A stretch of DNA of 64,000 bases from Pseudacidovorax intermedius (GTDB lineage Bacteria; Pseudomonadota; Gammaproteobacteria; Burkholderiales; Burkholderiaceae_C): assembly GCF_003350475.1 (NCBI RefSeq), contig NZ_QQAV01000007.1:186001-250000 (forward strand), read 5' to 3'. How positions within the stretch are numbered: position 1 is the stretch's first letter; the number at the start of each line of letters is the position of its first letter. The position numbers and the translations under genes are program-made. Below the pieces are notes generated by a model, which worked only from the letters and a program-made list of their open reading frames with translations, was not told where the DNA came from and did no database searches. Of the stretch, positions 41,696 to 50,366 are shown in pieces.

Positions 41696-42685
41696 ATGAT
41701 TCCGAGAACCATGTTCGATCGCCGCCGCGTCCTGGCCGGCCTGCTGGCCCTGATGGCCGCCGGCGCAGGCCCGGCGCATGCCCAGGACAACGCCTATCCC
41801 AGCCGCCCGGTCAAGCTGGTGGTGGGTGCCCCGCCCGGTGGCGCGCCGGACACGGTGGCACGGCTGGTGGCCCAGCGCATGCAGCTGGGCCAGCCGGTGG
41901 TGGTGGAAAACCGCAACGGCGCCGCCTCGCTCATTGCCACCGAATACGTGGCCAAGGCGCCGGCCGATGGCTACACGCTGTTGCTGACAAGCCAGACCGG
42001 GTTGGCCGTCTCGCCCATCATCAACCGCAGCAAGGCCTTCGACGGACGCCGCGACTTCACCGGCGTCGGCTACATCGGCAGTGCGCCGCTGGTGCTGGTG
42101 GCCGGGCCGGCGCTGCAGGCCAACACGGTGGCCGAGGTGATCGCGCTGGCCAAGGCCCGGCCGGGCGCCCTGGACTATGGCAACGGCGGCGTGGGCACGT
42201 CACCCTACATGGCGGGTGCGCTGTTCTCCGTCATGACCGGCACGAAGATCACGAGCATCCCCTTTCCGGGCGAGCAGGCCGCCATGGTCGAGATCATGGC
42301 CGGCCGGCTGCCGATGATGTTCGCCAACGCGGCCTCGGCCATGCCCCACATCAAGGCCGGCAAGCTGCGCGGCCTGGCCGTGACCAGCGCCGAGCGCGTG
42401 GATGTGGCGCAGGGCCTGCCCACGGTGGCCGAGTCGGGCGTGCCCGGCTTCGAGATCGGCACCTGGCTCGGCGTGGTGGCGCCGGCCGGCACGCCGGGAC
42501 CGGTCGTGACGAAGGTGCATGAGGAGTTGCGTCGCGTGGTGCAGCTGCCCGAGGTCCGCGAGGCGCTGGACCGCCTGGGCTTCGTGCACGAGGACAAGGA
42601 CCTGGCTGCCTTCAACGCCTTTCTGCGCGCCGACCACGACAAGTGGGCGCGGCTGATCCGGGAAGCCGGCATCAAGGCCGAGTGA
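41696..42685 (+). CDS. Bug-family tripartite tricarboxylate transporter receptor
   Basis: 329 aa from ATG 41696, with GGAGA ten bases upstream. Signal peptide FDRRRVLAGLLALMAAGAGPAHAQ, then YPSRPVKLVVGAPPGGAPDTVARLVAQRM, PVVVENRNGAASLIATEYVAKAPADGYTLL and FEIGTWLGVVAPAGTPGPVV. The ligand loop NRNGAAS differs from the first receptor (NKGGAAT), so a different carboxylate is likely. No TctA or TctB is nearby. Confidence 0.9.
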   Translation: MIPRTMFDRRRVLAGLLALMAAGAGPAHAQDNAYPSRPVKLVVGAPPGGAPDTVARLVAQRMQLGQPVVVENRNGAASLIATEYVAKAPADGYTLLLTSQTGLAVSPIINRSKAFDGRRDFTGVGYIGSAPLVLVAGPALQANTVAEVIALAKARPGALDYGNGGVGTSPYMAGALFSVMTGTKITSIPFPGEQAAMVEIMAGRLPMMFANAASAMPHIKAGKLRGLAVTSAERVDVAQGLPTVAESGVPGFEIGTWLGVVAPAGTPGPVVTKVHEELRRVVQLPEVREALDRLGFVHEDKDLAAFNAFLRADHDKWARLIREAGIKAE

Positions 42686-42713
42686 GCCTGCGCGGCATCC
42701 CTTCACGTTCCTC

Positions 42714-43658
42714 ATGAAGCACTACACCTACGCCGCTTGCCCGGTGCCGCCGGGCCGGGCCGGCATCCTTGGTGCCTGGCATTCGACACCCGCCTTCGAG
42801 GTTCCGCCCGATGCCTGCGATTGCCATGTGCATGTGTTCGGCCCGCGCGAGCAGTACCCGCTGGCCGAGGACCGCACCTTTGCGCCGGGCGTGGCTTCGG
42901 TCGACGACCTGTTGCGCATGCATGCGCGCATCGGCGTCTCGCGCGTCGTCATCGTCCAGGCCAGCCCTCAGGGCCTGGACAACCGCGGCGTGCTCGATGC
43001 GATGACCGAGCTGAGCCGGCGCGGCCATGCCGCGCGTGCCGTTGTTGTCCTGCCGCCCGACACGGACCTGGGGACGCGGCAGGCCCTGCATGCGCAGGGC
43101 GTGCGTGGCCTGCGTGTCAACCTGCAGTCCTATGGGCAGACCGACCCGCAGCTCGCGCGTCGGCGCCTGGAGGCGGCTGCAGCGATGGCCGCCGAAACGG
43201 ACTGGCATGTGCAGACCTACACCACGCTGGCGGTCATCGAGGCCCTGCAGGCCGACATCGCGCGGTTGCCGGTGCCGCTGGTGGTCGACCATTTCGGCCT
43301 GGCCGACCCGCGCCTGGGCGAGGCCCAGCCCGGTTGGTCGGCGCTGCTTTCACTGGTGCGGCAGGGGCAGGTCTACGTCAAGCTGTCGGCGCCGTACCGG
43401 CTGGTCGAGACGGTGGGCGGAGAGGACGGCGCCACCATGGCGCGGGCGCTGATCGAAGCCAACCTGGATCGAATGCTCTGGGGCACCGACTGGCCGCACA
43501 CCGGCCCCTTTCCGGGTCGGCCGCGCGAGCGCGACGGCGTGGACCCCTTTCATCCGGTGGACAACGGAGCACAGCTCTCGATGCTGGGCCGCTGGACCAC
43601 GCCGGCGGAGCGGCAGCGCATCCTGGTGGACAACCCGACCGCGCTCTACGGCTTCTGA
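42714..43658 (+). CDS. Amidohydrolase-2 family hydrolase (LigI/PDC-hydrolase-like)
   Basis: 314 aa, start ATG 42714. TIM-barrel metal hydrolase: HVHVFGP with His38 and His40, VVIVQASPQGLDNRGVLDAM, VVDHFGLADP, and the catalytic Asp in LWGTDWPHTGPFPG. This arrangement fits the 2-pyrone-4,6-dicarboxylate hydrolase group and related lactonases. With the enolase-family and CMD-like enzymes it suggests a lactone-opening step in aromatic or sugar-acid breakdown. It is the last gene of the plus-strand group, 13 bp from the convergent IclR gene. Confidence 0.83.
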   Translation: MKHYTYAACPVPPGRAGILGAWHSTPAFEVPPDACDCHVHVFGPREQYPLAEDRTFAPGVASVDDLLRMHARIGVSRVVIVQASPQGLDNRGVLDAMTELSRRGHAARAVVVLPPDTDLGTRQALHAQGVRGLRVNLQSYGQTDPQLARRRLEAAAAMAAETDWHVQTYTTLAVIEALQADIARLPVPLVVDHFGLADPRLGEAQPGWSALLSLVRQGQVYVKLSAPYRLVETVGGEDGATMARALIEANLDRMLWGTDWPHTGPFPGRPRERDGVDPFHPVDNGAQLSMLGRWTTPAERQRILVDNPTALYGF

Positions 43659-43670
43659 GCGGTTCCCGAC

Positions 43671-44426
43671 TCAACGCGCCACCGCAGCCTGCAGCGGCGC
43701 CGTCGCCTCCATGAGCACGGCGATCAGTCGCTCCTGCTCCTGCACCACCTCCGCCATGGGCCCGCCCACGCTCAGAGTCATGGGGCGCTCGCCACGCGGC
43801 ACCGGCAGCAGCACCGCCAGGGCGGCCGCGCCGGGCACGGAAGTCCCCAGCGACAAGGCATAGCCATTGCGGCGCGTCTGCTGGCGCTCGCGCAGCACCG
43901 CGTCGAGCGCCAGCACCTGCCGCGCGTCGGCCTCGGTGGCGTTGACACGGCGCAACAGCAGGGCGATCTCGCGCTCGGGCTTGAGCGTGAGCAGCATCTT
44001 GCCCGTGGCACTTCGAAACAGCGGCCGCAGCGAGCCGGTCTTGGCCGTGAACCGCCCCTCCCGCGTGGCCTGGAGCACGTGCAGGTAGCGCACATGCATG
44101 CCGTGCTGCGTGCCGATCATCACGGTATGGCCGGTCTGTTCATGGACCCGTTCCATCAGGCCGAGCAGGCTCATCTCGCTGAACAGGTGTTCGCCGACCC
44201 AGCCCGTGGACAGCAGGATGCGGACGCTGGGCGCGAACATCCCGGTGCGTGCGTCGTGGTCGTAATAGCCGGCCGCCACCAGGGCGCGCAGCAGCACGGA
44301 AGTGCTCGATTGCGGCCAGCCCAGCGATTGCGACACCTCCTTCACGCTGGCCGGCTTGCGCCACTCGGCGAAGAACTCGAGCAACTCCATGGCCCGTCGT
44401 GCCGACTTCACCGAAGGTTCGGACAT
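43671..44426 (-). CDS. IclR-family regulator
   Basis: 251 aa, start ATG 44426. Winged helix SVKSARRAMELLEFFAEWRKPASVKEVSQSLGWPQSSTSVLLRALVAAGYYDHDARTGMF, then the effector domain with GSLRPLFRSATGKMLLTL. Divergent from the crotonase-family gene at 44499 across a 72-bp gap holding a perfect dyad. It probably controls the CoA island and itself. Confidence 0.9.
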   Translation of the reverse strand: MSEPSVKSARRAMELLEFFAEWRKPASVKEVSQSLGWPQSSTSVLLRALVAAGYYDHDARTGMFAPSVRILLSTGWVGEHLFSEMSLLGLMERVHEQTGHTVMIGTQHGMHVRYLHVLQATREGRFTAKTGSLRPLFRSATGKMLLTLKPEREIALLLRRVNATEADARQVLALDAVLRERQQTRRNGYALSLGTSVPGAAALAVLLPVPRGERPMTLSVGGPMAEVVQEQERLIAVLMEATAPLQAAVAR

Positions 44427-44442
44427 TCATATTCCTGATGTT

Positions 44443-44460
44443 GAATCACGTATGTGATTC
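44443..44460. promoter_or_regulatory. IclR operator candidate (18-bp perfect palindrome)
   Basis: GAATCAC-GTAT-GTGATTC is an exact inverted repeat, AT-richer than its surroundings, 16 bp upstream of the iclR ATG and 38 bp upstream of the divergent crotonase ATG. Position and symmetry make it the probable regulator site for both promoters. Confidence 0.65.
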
Positions 44461-44498
44461 TGCGCGCTGTGGCGGCGTGCGCTTCGTATTCTGGGGCC

Positions 44499-45281
44499 AT
44501 GACCTCAAGCCCGCCCGCCTCGAGCCCGCCCCATCTGGAAGTGGCCGAGGGCATCGCCTGGCTGACGCTGCGCCGTCCGGCGCACCGCAACCGGCTGCAC
44601 AACGAAGACCTGGTCTTCCTCATGGAAAGCTTTCGGCGCGTCGACGCCGATCTCAGTGTCCGGCTGCTGGTCCTGCAGGCCGAGACGCTGGCCGAGCGGC
44701 CGGTGTTCAGTGCGGGCTACCACACCGGCGAGTTCGATGCCGGTGCGCCGCCGGTGCGCTTCGAGGAAGTGGCCGATGCGCTGGAGCGCCTGCGGCCCGT
44801 GACGCTGTGCGTGCTCGAAGGCAGTGTCTATGGCGGTGCGACCGACCTGGTGCTGGCCTGCGATCTGGCGCTCGGGGCCGAGGGCATCGAGATGCGCATG
44901 CCTGCCGCAGCGCTGGGGCTGCATTACTACCCCTCGGGCCTGCGCCGCTATGTCTCGCGCATCGGGGTTGCGGCGTCGCGGCGCGCCTTCCTCACGGCAG
45001 AGGCACTGGACGCCGCCACGTTGCTGCGTGTCGGCTATGTGCAGGAACTGCTGCCACGCGCCCAGCTGAGGCCCAGGGTGCATGCGCTGGCGACGCAGAT
45101 CGCCTCGCTGGCACCGATGGCGCTGGAGATGCTCAAGCAGTCGCTCGCCGAGCTGGCGCGCGGCGAGTGGGCCCTGCACCGGTTGCGCGGACGCGAGGAG
45201 GCCACCATGGCCAGCGAGGACTTCGCCGAAGGGCGTCGTGCCTTCCAGGAAAAGCGGGCACCGCAATGGAAGGGGCGATGA
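44499..45281 (+). CDS. Enoyl-CoA hydratase/isomerase (crotonase) family protein
   Basis: 260 aa from ATG 44499; the frame opens at a GTG at 44454, inside the operator, and is not used. Crotonase fold: GIAWLTLRRPAHRNRLHNEDL, oxyanion-hole loops FSAGYHTGEF and LEGSVYGGATDLVLACDLAL, then AAALGLHYYPSGLRRYVSRIG. The first oxyanion loop is unusual (FSAGYHTGEF instead of FCAGxDL), so the substrate or reaction may differ from simple hydration. One base separates its stop from the next ATG. Confidence 0.85.
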   Translation: MTSSPPASSPPHLEVAEGIAWLTLRRPAHRNRLHNEDLVFLMESFRRVDADLSVRLLVLQAETLAERPVFSAGYHTGEFDAGAPPVRFEEVADALERLRPVTLCVLEGSVYGGATDLVLACDLALGAEGIEMRMPAAALGLHYYPSGLRRYVSRIGVAASRRAFLTAEALDAATLLRVGYVQELLPRAQLRPRVHALATQIASLAPMALEMLKQSLAELARGEWALHRLRGREEATMASEDFAEGRRAFQEKRAPQWKGR

Positions 45282-45282
45282 G

Positions 45283-46476
45283 ATGACCCGGATTCAGGCT
45301 GGCCAGGCACTGGCTTCGCTTCGTGTGCTGGATCTGTCGCGCGTGCGCGCCGGCCCGACCTGCGTGCGCATGCTGGCGGACTTCGGGGCGGACGTGGTGC
45401 GCATCGAGCCGCCGCCAGGCATCGATGCCAACGACAACATGTTCGTGGACGACCGCGAGGGTGGCGACTTCCAGAACCTCAACCGCAACAAGCGCTCGCT
45501 CACGCTCAACCTCAAGAAGCCCGAGGGCATGGCCGTGCTGCGCCGCCTGGTGGCCACGGCCGATGTGGTGGTGGAGAACTGGCGGCCCGACGTGAAGCAG
45601 CGGCTGGGGCTGGACTATGCGTCACTGCGGGCAATCAATCCCCGCATCGTGCTGGCCAGCATCTCGGGCTTCGGGCAGGACGGACCCTATGCCTGGCGCC
45701 CGGGCTTCGACCAGGTGATCCAGGGCATGGGCGGACTCACGTCCGTGACCGGCTTTCCGAGCCAGCCGGTGCGCGCCGGCATCGCCGTGGCCGATTCGAG
45801 TGCGGGACTCTATCTGGCGCTGGGCATCTTCGCGGCGCTGCTGGAGCGCGAACGCTCGGGCGAGGGGCAGTGGGTCCATACCTCGCTGCTCCATTCGATG
45901 ATCGCCATGATGGACTTCCAGGTGGCGCGCTTCCTCAACGAGGGCGCGGTGCCGCAGCCCTGCGGCAACGATCACCCGACGGCCAGCCCCATGGGCCTGT
46001 TCCGGGCACAGGATGGCCTGCTCAACCTGGGGGTGGCGGGCAGCGGCAACTGGCGTCGCTTCTGCGCGGCACTGCAGCGGGCTGACTGGCTGGATGACGA
46101 GCGATTTGCCACCGAGCGCGATCGCATCGTCCATCGGGCCGCGCTGACCGAGGCCATCGAGGCGGTGTTCGCGCAGCAGCCGGTGGCCCATTGGGTCGAA
46201 TTGCTCAACCGGGCCGGCGTGCCGGCCGGCCCGCTCTACACGGTGCCCCAGGTGTTCGACGATCCTCAGGTGCGCCACATGGGCGCCACCGCCCAGGCCC
46301 GCACGCGCAGCGGCAAGACCTGCACCTTCGTCACCCAGCCGGTTCATCTGGCCCGTACCCCTGCCTCGGTGCAGGCCGCGGCGCCCGATTGCGGCGAGCA
46401 CAGCGACGAAGTGCTGCACGAGGCCGGCCTCACGCCAGACGAGATCAGACGGCTGCGTGCGCAGGGCGTCGTCTAG
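45283..46476 (+). CDS. Class III CoA-transferase (CaiB/BaiF family)
   Basis: 397 aa, start ATG 45283. Family segments: LRVLDLSRVRAGPTCVRMLADFGADVVRIEPP, FQNLNRNKRSLTLNLKKPEG, ISGFGQDGPYAWRPGFDQVIQGMGGL and GIAVADSSAGLYLALGI, the last holding the predicted catalytic Asp that forms the acyl-anhydride. It moves CoA between organic acids, activating an imported acid for the crotonase upstream. The Bug receptor that follows may import that acid. Confidence 0.92.
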   Translation: MTRIQAGQALASLRVLDLSRVRAGPTCVRMLADFGADVVRIEPPPGIDANDNMFVDDREGGDFQNLNRNKRSLTLNLKKPEGMAVLRRLVATADVVVENWRPDVKQRLGLDYASLRAINPRIVLASISGFGQDGPYAWRPGFDQVIQGMGGLTSVTGFPSQPVRAGIAVADSSAGLYLALGIFAALLERERSGEGQWVHTSLLHSMIAMMDFQVARFLNEGAVPQPCGNDHPTASPMGLFRAQDGLLNLGVAGSGNWRRFCAALQRADWLDDERFATERDRIVHRAALTEAIEAVFAQQPVAHWVELLNRAGVPAGPLYTVPQVFDDPQVRHMGATAQARTRSGKTCTFVTQPVHLARTPASVQAAAPDCGEHSDEVLHEAGLTPDEIRRLRAQGVV

Positions 46477-46519
46477 CGCGGTCCGGCATCCACAAAAACA
46501 CGACGAAGGAGACATGTCC

Positions 46520-47509
46520 ATGCAATCCCACTGCGCCCTCCGCGGGCTCGGCCGCCGCCACTGGCTGGCCCTGGCGGCCCTGACCCTCGTCGGCGGCCAT
46601 GCGCCGCTGCGCGCCCAGGCCTGGCCTGAGCGGCCCATCAAGATGATCGTGCCTTTCCCGCCCGGCGGCGGCGCGGACAACGCCGCCCGCTTCTTCGGCG
46701 AGAAGCTCGGCACGGCCCTGGGCCAGCCCGTGGTGATCGACAACCGGCCGGGCGCCTCGGGCAACATCGGTGCCGAGCTGGTGGCGCGCGCGCCGGCCGA
46801 CGGCTACACGCTGCTCTTCGCCAACGAGTTCCTGGCCACCAATCCGGCGGTGTTCAAGGCGTTGCGCTACGACAGCCTGCGCGACTTCGTGCCGGTCGCG
46901 CGCGTGGCCAGCTCGGCCTCGGCCATCGCGGTGCATCCCTCGCTGCCTGTGAAGACGCTGCAGGAACTGGTGGCCCTCGGCAAGACCCGGACATTGAACT
47001 ACGGCTCGCCGGGCGTCGGCACCGGGCCCCACCTCTATGGTCAGCTGATCGCCTTGAACACCGGGGCCAAGTTGAACCATGTGCCGTACAAGGGCACGGC
47101 GCCCGCCATCACGGATGCGGTGGGCGGCCAGCTGGACTTCGTCATCTCCACCGCGGCGCCCATGGTGCCGCACGTGCAGTCGGGCAAGCTGCGGGCATTG
47201 GCCGTGACCGGGGCCCAGCGCTCGGACCAGTTGCCCGAGGTGCCCACCGTGCTGGAGACGCGGGTGGTCAGCGATCCCTATGACGTGTGGTATGGCCTGC
47301 TGTCGCCAGCCGCGGTGCCTGCGCCGGTGCTCGAGCGCCTGCAGCAGGCCTCGGCCCAGGTGATGCAGGACGCGGACCTCAGGGCGCGCCTGCAGAAGGC
47401 GGGCTACGAGCTGCGGACCGTTTCCGCCGCCGAGTTCGGCACCGAGATCCGCCGCGACCTGGATCGCTGGACCCGCGTGGTGCAGCAGGCCGGGATCGAA
47501 CGCGAATGA
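46520..47509 (+). CDS. Bug-family tripartite tricarboxylate transporter receptor
   Basis: 329 aa from ATG 46520, placed eight bases after AAGGAG; the ATG at 46514 is too close to that site. Signal region RRHWLALAALTLVGGHAPLRAQ, then WPERPIKMIVPFPPGGGADNAARFFGEKL, PVVIDNRPGASGNIGAELVARAPADGYTLL and VPYKGTAPAITDAVGGQLDFVI. Periplasmic carboxylate receptor without a TctAB pair in the window. Its stop overlaps the next start. Confidence 0.9.
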   Translation: MQSHCALRGLGRRHWLALAALTLVGGHAPLRAQAWPERPIKMIVPFPPGGGADNAARFFGEKLGTALGQPVVIDNRPGASGNIGAELVARAPADGYTLLFANEFLATNPAVFKALRYDSLRDFVPVARVASSASAIAVHPSLPVKTLQELVALGKTRTLNYGSPGVGTGPHLYGQLIALNTGAKLNHVPYKGTAPAITDAVGGQLDFVISTAAPMVPHVQSGKLRALAVTGAQRSDQLPEVPTVLETRVVSDPYDVWYGLLSPAAVPAPVLERLQQASAQVMQDADLRARLQKAGYELRTVSAAEFGTEIRRDLDRWTRVVQQAGIERE

Positions 47510-48498
47510 GCGGACCGACCATGCGGGCCTGGTGGATCCGCACCGGTGCGGACACCATGGTGCTGGAACTGAGGGAAGTGCCGCGGCCCGCGCCCGGCCC
47601 AGGGCAACTGGCGCTGCGCATCGAGGCGGCGGCGCTCAACCGCGGTGAATTCATCGCCGGCCATGGCCTGCATGCCACCGGTGCGGCGGCGCGGCCTGCG
47701 GGCTTCGAGGCCGCAGGCACGGTCACTGCCGTCGGGCCGGACGTGCAGGGCTGGCAACCCGGGGACCGCGTGATGGGGCGCTGCGATGGTGCTTTCGCCG
47801 AGCATGGCCTCATGGAAGTGGGCGAGGCCTTTGCCATGCCGGAGGCCCTGAGCTGGGAGCAGGCGGCCTGCGCCACCGTCACCTACCTCACGGCGCACGA
47901 CATGCTGATGGCCCAGGGCAGGTTGCGCGCCGGCGAATGGCTGCTGGTGACGGGCATCGCGTCGGGCGTGGGCGTGGCCGCCCTCCAGGTGGCGCGGGCA
48001 TTGGGCGCACGGGTGATGGGTACCTCGGGTTCGTCGGCCAAGCTGGAGCGCCTTCGGGCACTCGGGCTGGACGTTGCACTGCACACCCGCGGTCCAGACT
48101 TCGTGCCCGCCGCGCGTGAGGCGAGCGGCGGCCGTGGGGTGGACCTGGTGGTCAACACCGTGGGCGGCTCGGTGTTCGGCGCCTGTGTCGAGGCGCTGGC
48201 TTTTCAAGGCCGACTGGCCACTGTCGGCTATGTGGATGGCGTGGTCGCCGCGCCCCTGGACCTGATGGCATTGCACAAGAAGCGGCTCATGCTCTTCGGC
48301 GTCAGCAACAAGCTGCGCACGGTGCCGCAGCGCGTGGCCGCTGCCCAGGCCTTCGGTCGCGAACTGCTTCCGCTGATGGCCGAGGGCCGGCTGCTGCCGT
48401 TGGTGGATTCCGTCTTTCCTTTCGATGGCCTGGAGCATGCCCGCCAGGCCATGTTGTCCGGCCGGCACATCGGAAAGATCGTGCTGCGCATGGGCTGA
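47506..48498 (+). CDS. Quinone oxidoreductase-like MDR-family protein
   Basis: 330 aa, start ATG 47506 overlapping the previous stop (ATGA). Medium-chain dehydrogenase/reductase fold without catalytic zinc: ALNRGEFIAGHGLHATGAAARPAGFEAAGTVTAVGPDV, the nucleotide-binding LLVTGIASGVGVAALQVARALGARVMGTSGSSAKLERL, and HIGKIVLRMG at the end. It probably uses NADPH to reduce a quinone or an enoyl group. In a CoA island, an enoyl-CoA reductase role is possible. Confidence 0.87.
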   Translation: MSGPTMRAWWIRTGADTMVLELREVPRPAPGPGQLALRIEAAALNRGEFIAGHGLHATGAAARPAGFEAAGTVTAVGPDVQGWQPGDRVMGRCDGAFAEHGLMEVGEAFAMPEALSWEQAACATVTYLTAHDMLMAQGRLRAGEWLLVTGIASGVGVAALQVARALGARVMGTSGSSAKLERLRALGLDVALHTRGPDFVPAAREASGGRGVDLVVNTVGGSVFGACVEALAFQGRLATVGYVDGVVAAPLDLMALHKKRLMLFGVSNKLRTVPQRVAAAQAFGRELLPLMAEGRLLPLVDSVFPFDGLEHARQAMLSGRHIGKIVLRMG

Positions 48499-48528
48499 CC
48501 GCCACCGCTTTCATCGGAGATATCACCC

Positions 48529-49380
48529 ATGGTCCAGATCCTCAACCTGCGCGATCTGCAGATGATCGAGCGCGTGCATGCCCGTGGCGGCCGCTTTCGC
48601 TACTACCCGCTCCTGGCTGGTCAGGAAGGCGCGCCCGGCAACTTCTTCCTGCAGTTGTCGAACACCTTCGACGACTTCGCGTCGCCGCGCCATCGCCACA
48701 ACTTCGATCAGGTGCGCATCCAGCTGCAGGGCGACGCCGACTTTGCCCGCGACGGCGTGATGCGCCCGGGGACCATCGGCTACTTTCCCGAAGGCGTTTT
48801 CTATGGTCCTCAGACCATCGCCGGCGAGTCGCTCACGCTGGTGTTGCAGTTCGGCGGCGCCAGCGGCAGCGGCTACCTGTCGGAAGCCGCCTTTCAGCGG
48901 GGCATTGCCGAACTCAAGCAGAAAGGCCGCTTCGAAGGTGGCATCTACAAGGTCGACAAGCCGGAGGGCGGCACGCGCAACCAGGACGCCTACGAAGCCG
49001 TGTGGGAGCATGTGAACGGGCGCCGCCTGCGATATCCGGAAGGTGAAGGAGCACAGGCCCCGGCCTTCCTCCAGCCGGAGGACTTTCCCTGGCAGCCCAG
49101 CCCCGGCGAGCCGGGCGTGGAGCGTCGATTGCTGGGACGCTTCTCCAGCGCGCAGACGGCGTTGTCGGTACTGCGGCTGGCGGCAGGCGCCAGCGCGAGC
49201 CTGTCGCCCAACGCCGTGCTCTTCGTGATGAAGGGCAGCGGCGATGTGACGACTGGCGAAGACAAGCCGCCCCAGGGCGACTGGGAACGGTATTCGTCGA
49301 TCTACACAGGCGACAGCGCCGTGCGCCTCGTTGCATGGACGGAGAGCGAAGTCGTGCAGGTGCGCCTGCCTCAGCTCTGA
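48529..49380 (+). CDS. Cupin-domain protein (function unknown)
   Basis: 283 aa, start ATG 48529 with CGGAGA upstream. Contains a clear cupin in the first half (FASPRHRHNFDQVRIQLQGDADF then GTIGYFPEGVFYGPQTI) with possible metal ligands in HRHN. A second beta-rich region (LLGRFSSAQTALSVLRLAAGASASLSPNAVLFVMKGSGDV) looks like a degraded second cupin, so this may be a bicupin. I do not recognise a specific function. It ends the plus-strand CoA group. Confidence 0.7.
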   Translation: MVQILNLRDLQMIERVHARGGRFRYYPLLAGQEGAPGNFFLQLSNTFDDFASPRHRHNFDQVRIQLQGDADFARDGVMRPGTIGYFPEGVFYGPQTIAGESLTLVLQFGGASGSGYLSEAAFQRGIAELKQKGRFEGGIYKVDKPEGGTRNQDAYEAVWEHVNGRRLRYPEGEGAQAPAFLQPEDFPWQPSPGEPGVERRLLGRFSSAQTALSVLRLAAGASASLSPNAVLFVMKGSGDVTTGEDKPPQGDWERYSSIYTGDSAVRLVAWTESEVVQVRLPQL

Positions 49381-49438
49381 CACCACCACGGGGGTCGACG
49401 CCTCCGACGCGCGACCTGTGGCGCAGCGGTCGCAGCAG

Positions 49439-49996
49439 TCAGCCCACGTCCCCCGGCCGCGGCGGCGCCTTGCGACCGGTGAGCATGGCCTTCACCAGGT
49501 TCTCGCGATGCGCGATGCTGGTGAACACCACGCCGCCCACATGCAGCGCGACGAGCGCCAGCAGCGTCCAGCCCAGGGCGGCATGGAGCCACGCCAGCCA
49601 GCCGTAGCCCCAGAACAGGTCGGTGGTGTAGAGCCAGCCGCTCGCACCCAGCAGCCCGATGCAGCCCAGCAGGGCGAGCACCATCCAGCCACCCAGCGGG
49701 TTGTGGCCGATGTAGCGGGGCGCGTTGCCGCGCAGCACCTGCCGCGCATAGCCGAGCGTGTCCGCGCGCGATCGCACGAACTGTCCGAAGCGGGCATAGC
49801 CCCCGCCCGCCAGACCGATGGCGCTGCGCACCACCGCTGCGGCCAGCGCGACGTAGCCGGCCACTTCATGGACGGGGCCCAGGTCCTCTCTAAAGGCCCA
49901 GGCCACGATGACCGACGCGATCAGCCCGAGGTGCAGCAGCCGCACGCTGCGGCTCCAAACGCGGAACTGCTGCCCGGCCTCACTTCTCTTCGACAC
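49439..49996 (-). CDS. Cytochrome b561-type membrane protein
   Basis: 185 aa with a GTG start at 49996, overlapping the PepSY gene by 17 bp. Four membrane helices with four His able to hold two b haems: His22, His43, His138 and His152. The WSRSVRLLHLGL start and LHVGGVVFTSIAHRENLVKAML end are typical of the b561/Ni-Fe-hydrogenase-b group that accompanies PepSY proteins. It probably moves electrons across the inner membrane, perhaps to reduce iron delivered by the TonB receptor of this operon. Confidence 0.87.
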   Translation of the reverse strand: MSKRSEAGQQFRVWSRSVRLLHLGLIASVIVAWAFREDLGPVHEVAGYVALAAAVVRSAIGLAGGGYARFGQFVRSRADTLGYARQVLRGNAPRYIGHNPLGGWMVLALLGCIGLLGASGWLYTTDLFWGYGWLAWLHAALGWTLLALVALHVGGVVFTSIAHRENLVKAMLTGRKAPPRPGDVG

Positions 49997-50243
49997 GTTC
50001 CAGCGTCTTCGGGTCGAAGAAGGCTTCGACGCGCTTGCCCTGCGGGTCCTTGCCGTAGACCTCGTAGCAGGTGGGCGTCATCTCCATGCGGCGCACGGTC
50101 CAGCCCTCCTTGACGAGCTTGGCCTGCAGGTCGGTGTGAGGCTTCCATTCGGCCTTGGGCGAGGCGGGGCACTGCACATTGCCGTGGGCAAAGGCGGCAC
50201 CGGCGGCGCAGAGCAGGACGGGAGCGAGAACGTGGCGGATCAT
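49980..50243 (-). CDS. Small periplasmic PepSY-domain protein
   Basis: 87 aa from ATG 50243; the frame extends upstream to 50360 but the signal peptide MIRHVLAPVLLCAAGAAFAHG fixes this start. After cleavage a single PepSY-like unit remains (LQAKLVKEGWTVRRMEMTPTCYEVYGKDPQGKRVEAFFDPKTLERV). Such proteins are regularly encoded with a b561 cytochrome, as here, and may modulate it or a redox partner. Confidence 0.82.
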   Translation of the reverse strand: MIRHVLAPVLLCAAGAAFAHGNVQCPASPKAEWKPHTDLQAKLVKEGWTVRRMEMTPTCYEVYGKDPQGKRVEAFFDPKTLERVEEK

Positions 50244-50366
50244 GGTGGGAAGGCCTTGCTTGTGGGGTTTGAAGGAGATCGCGGCGCGCAATCGCTTGCG
50301 CGACGGCTCGGACGCTGTGAATGACGGCGACACGGCCGGGCGGGCATGGCGGGGGTGCACCTCTGC

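Noticed and set aside
44454-44498. GTG start for the crotonase gene at 44454
   Set aside because: It falls inside the palindromic operator and adds no conserved residues; ATG 44499 is preferred.
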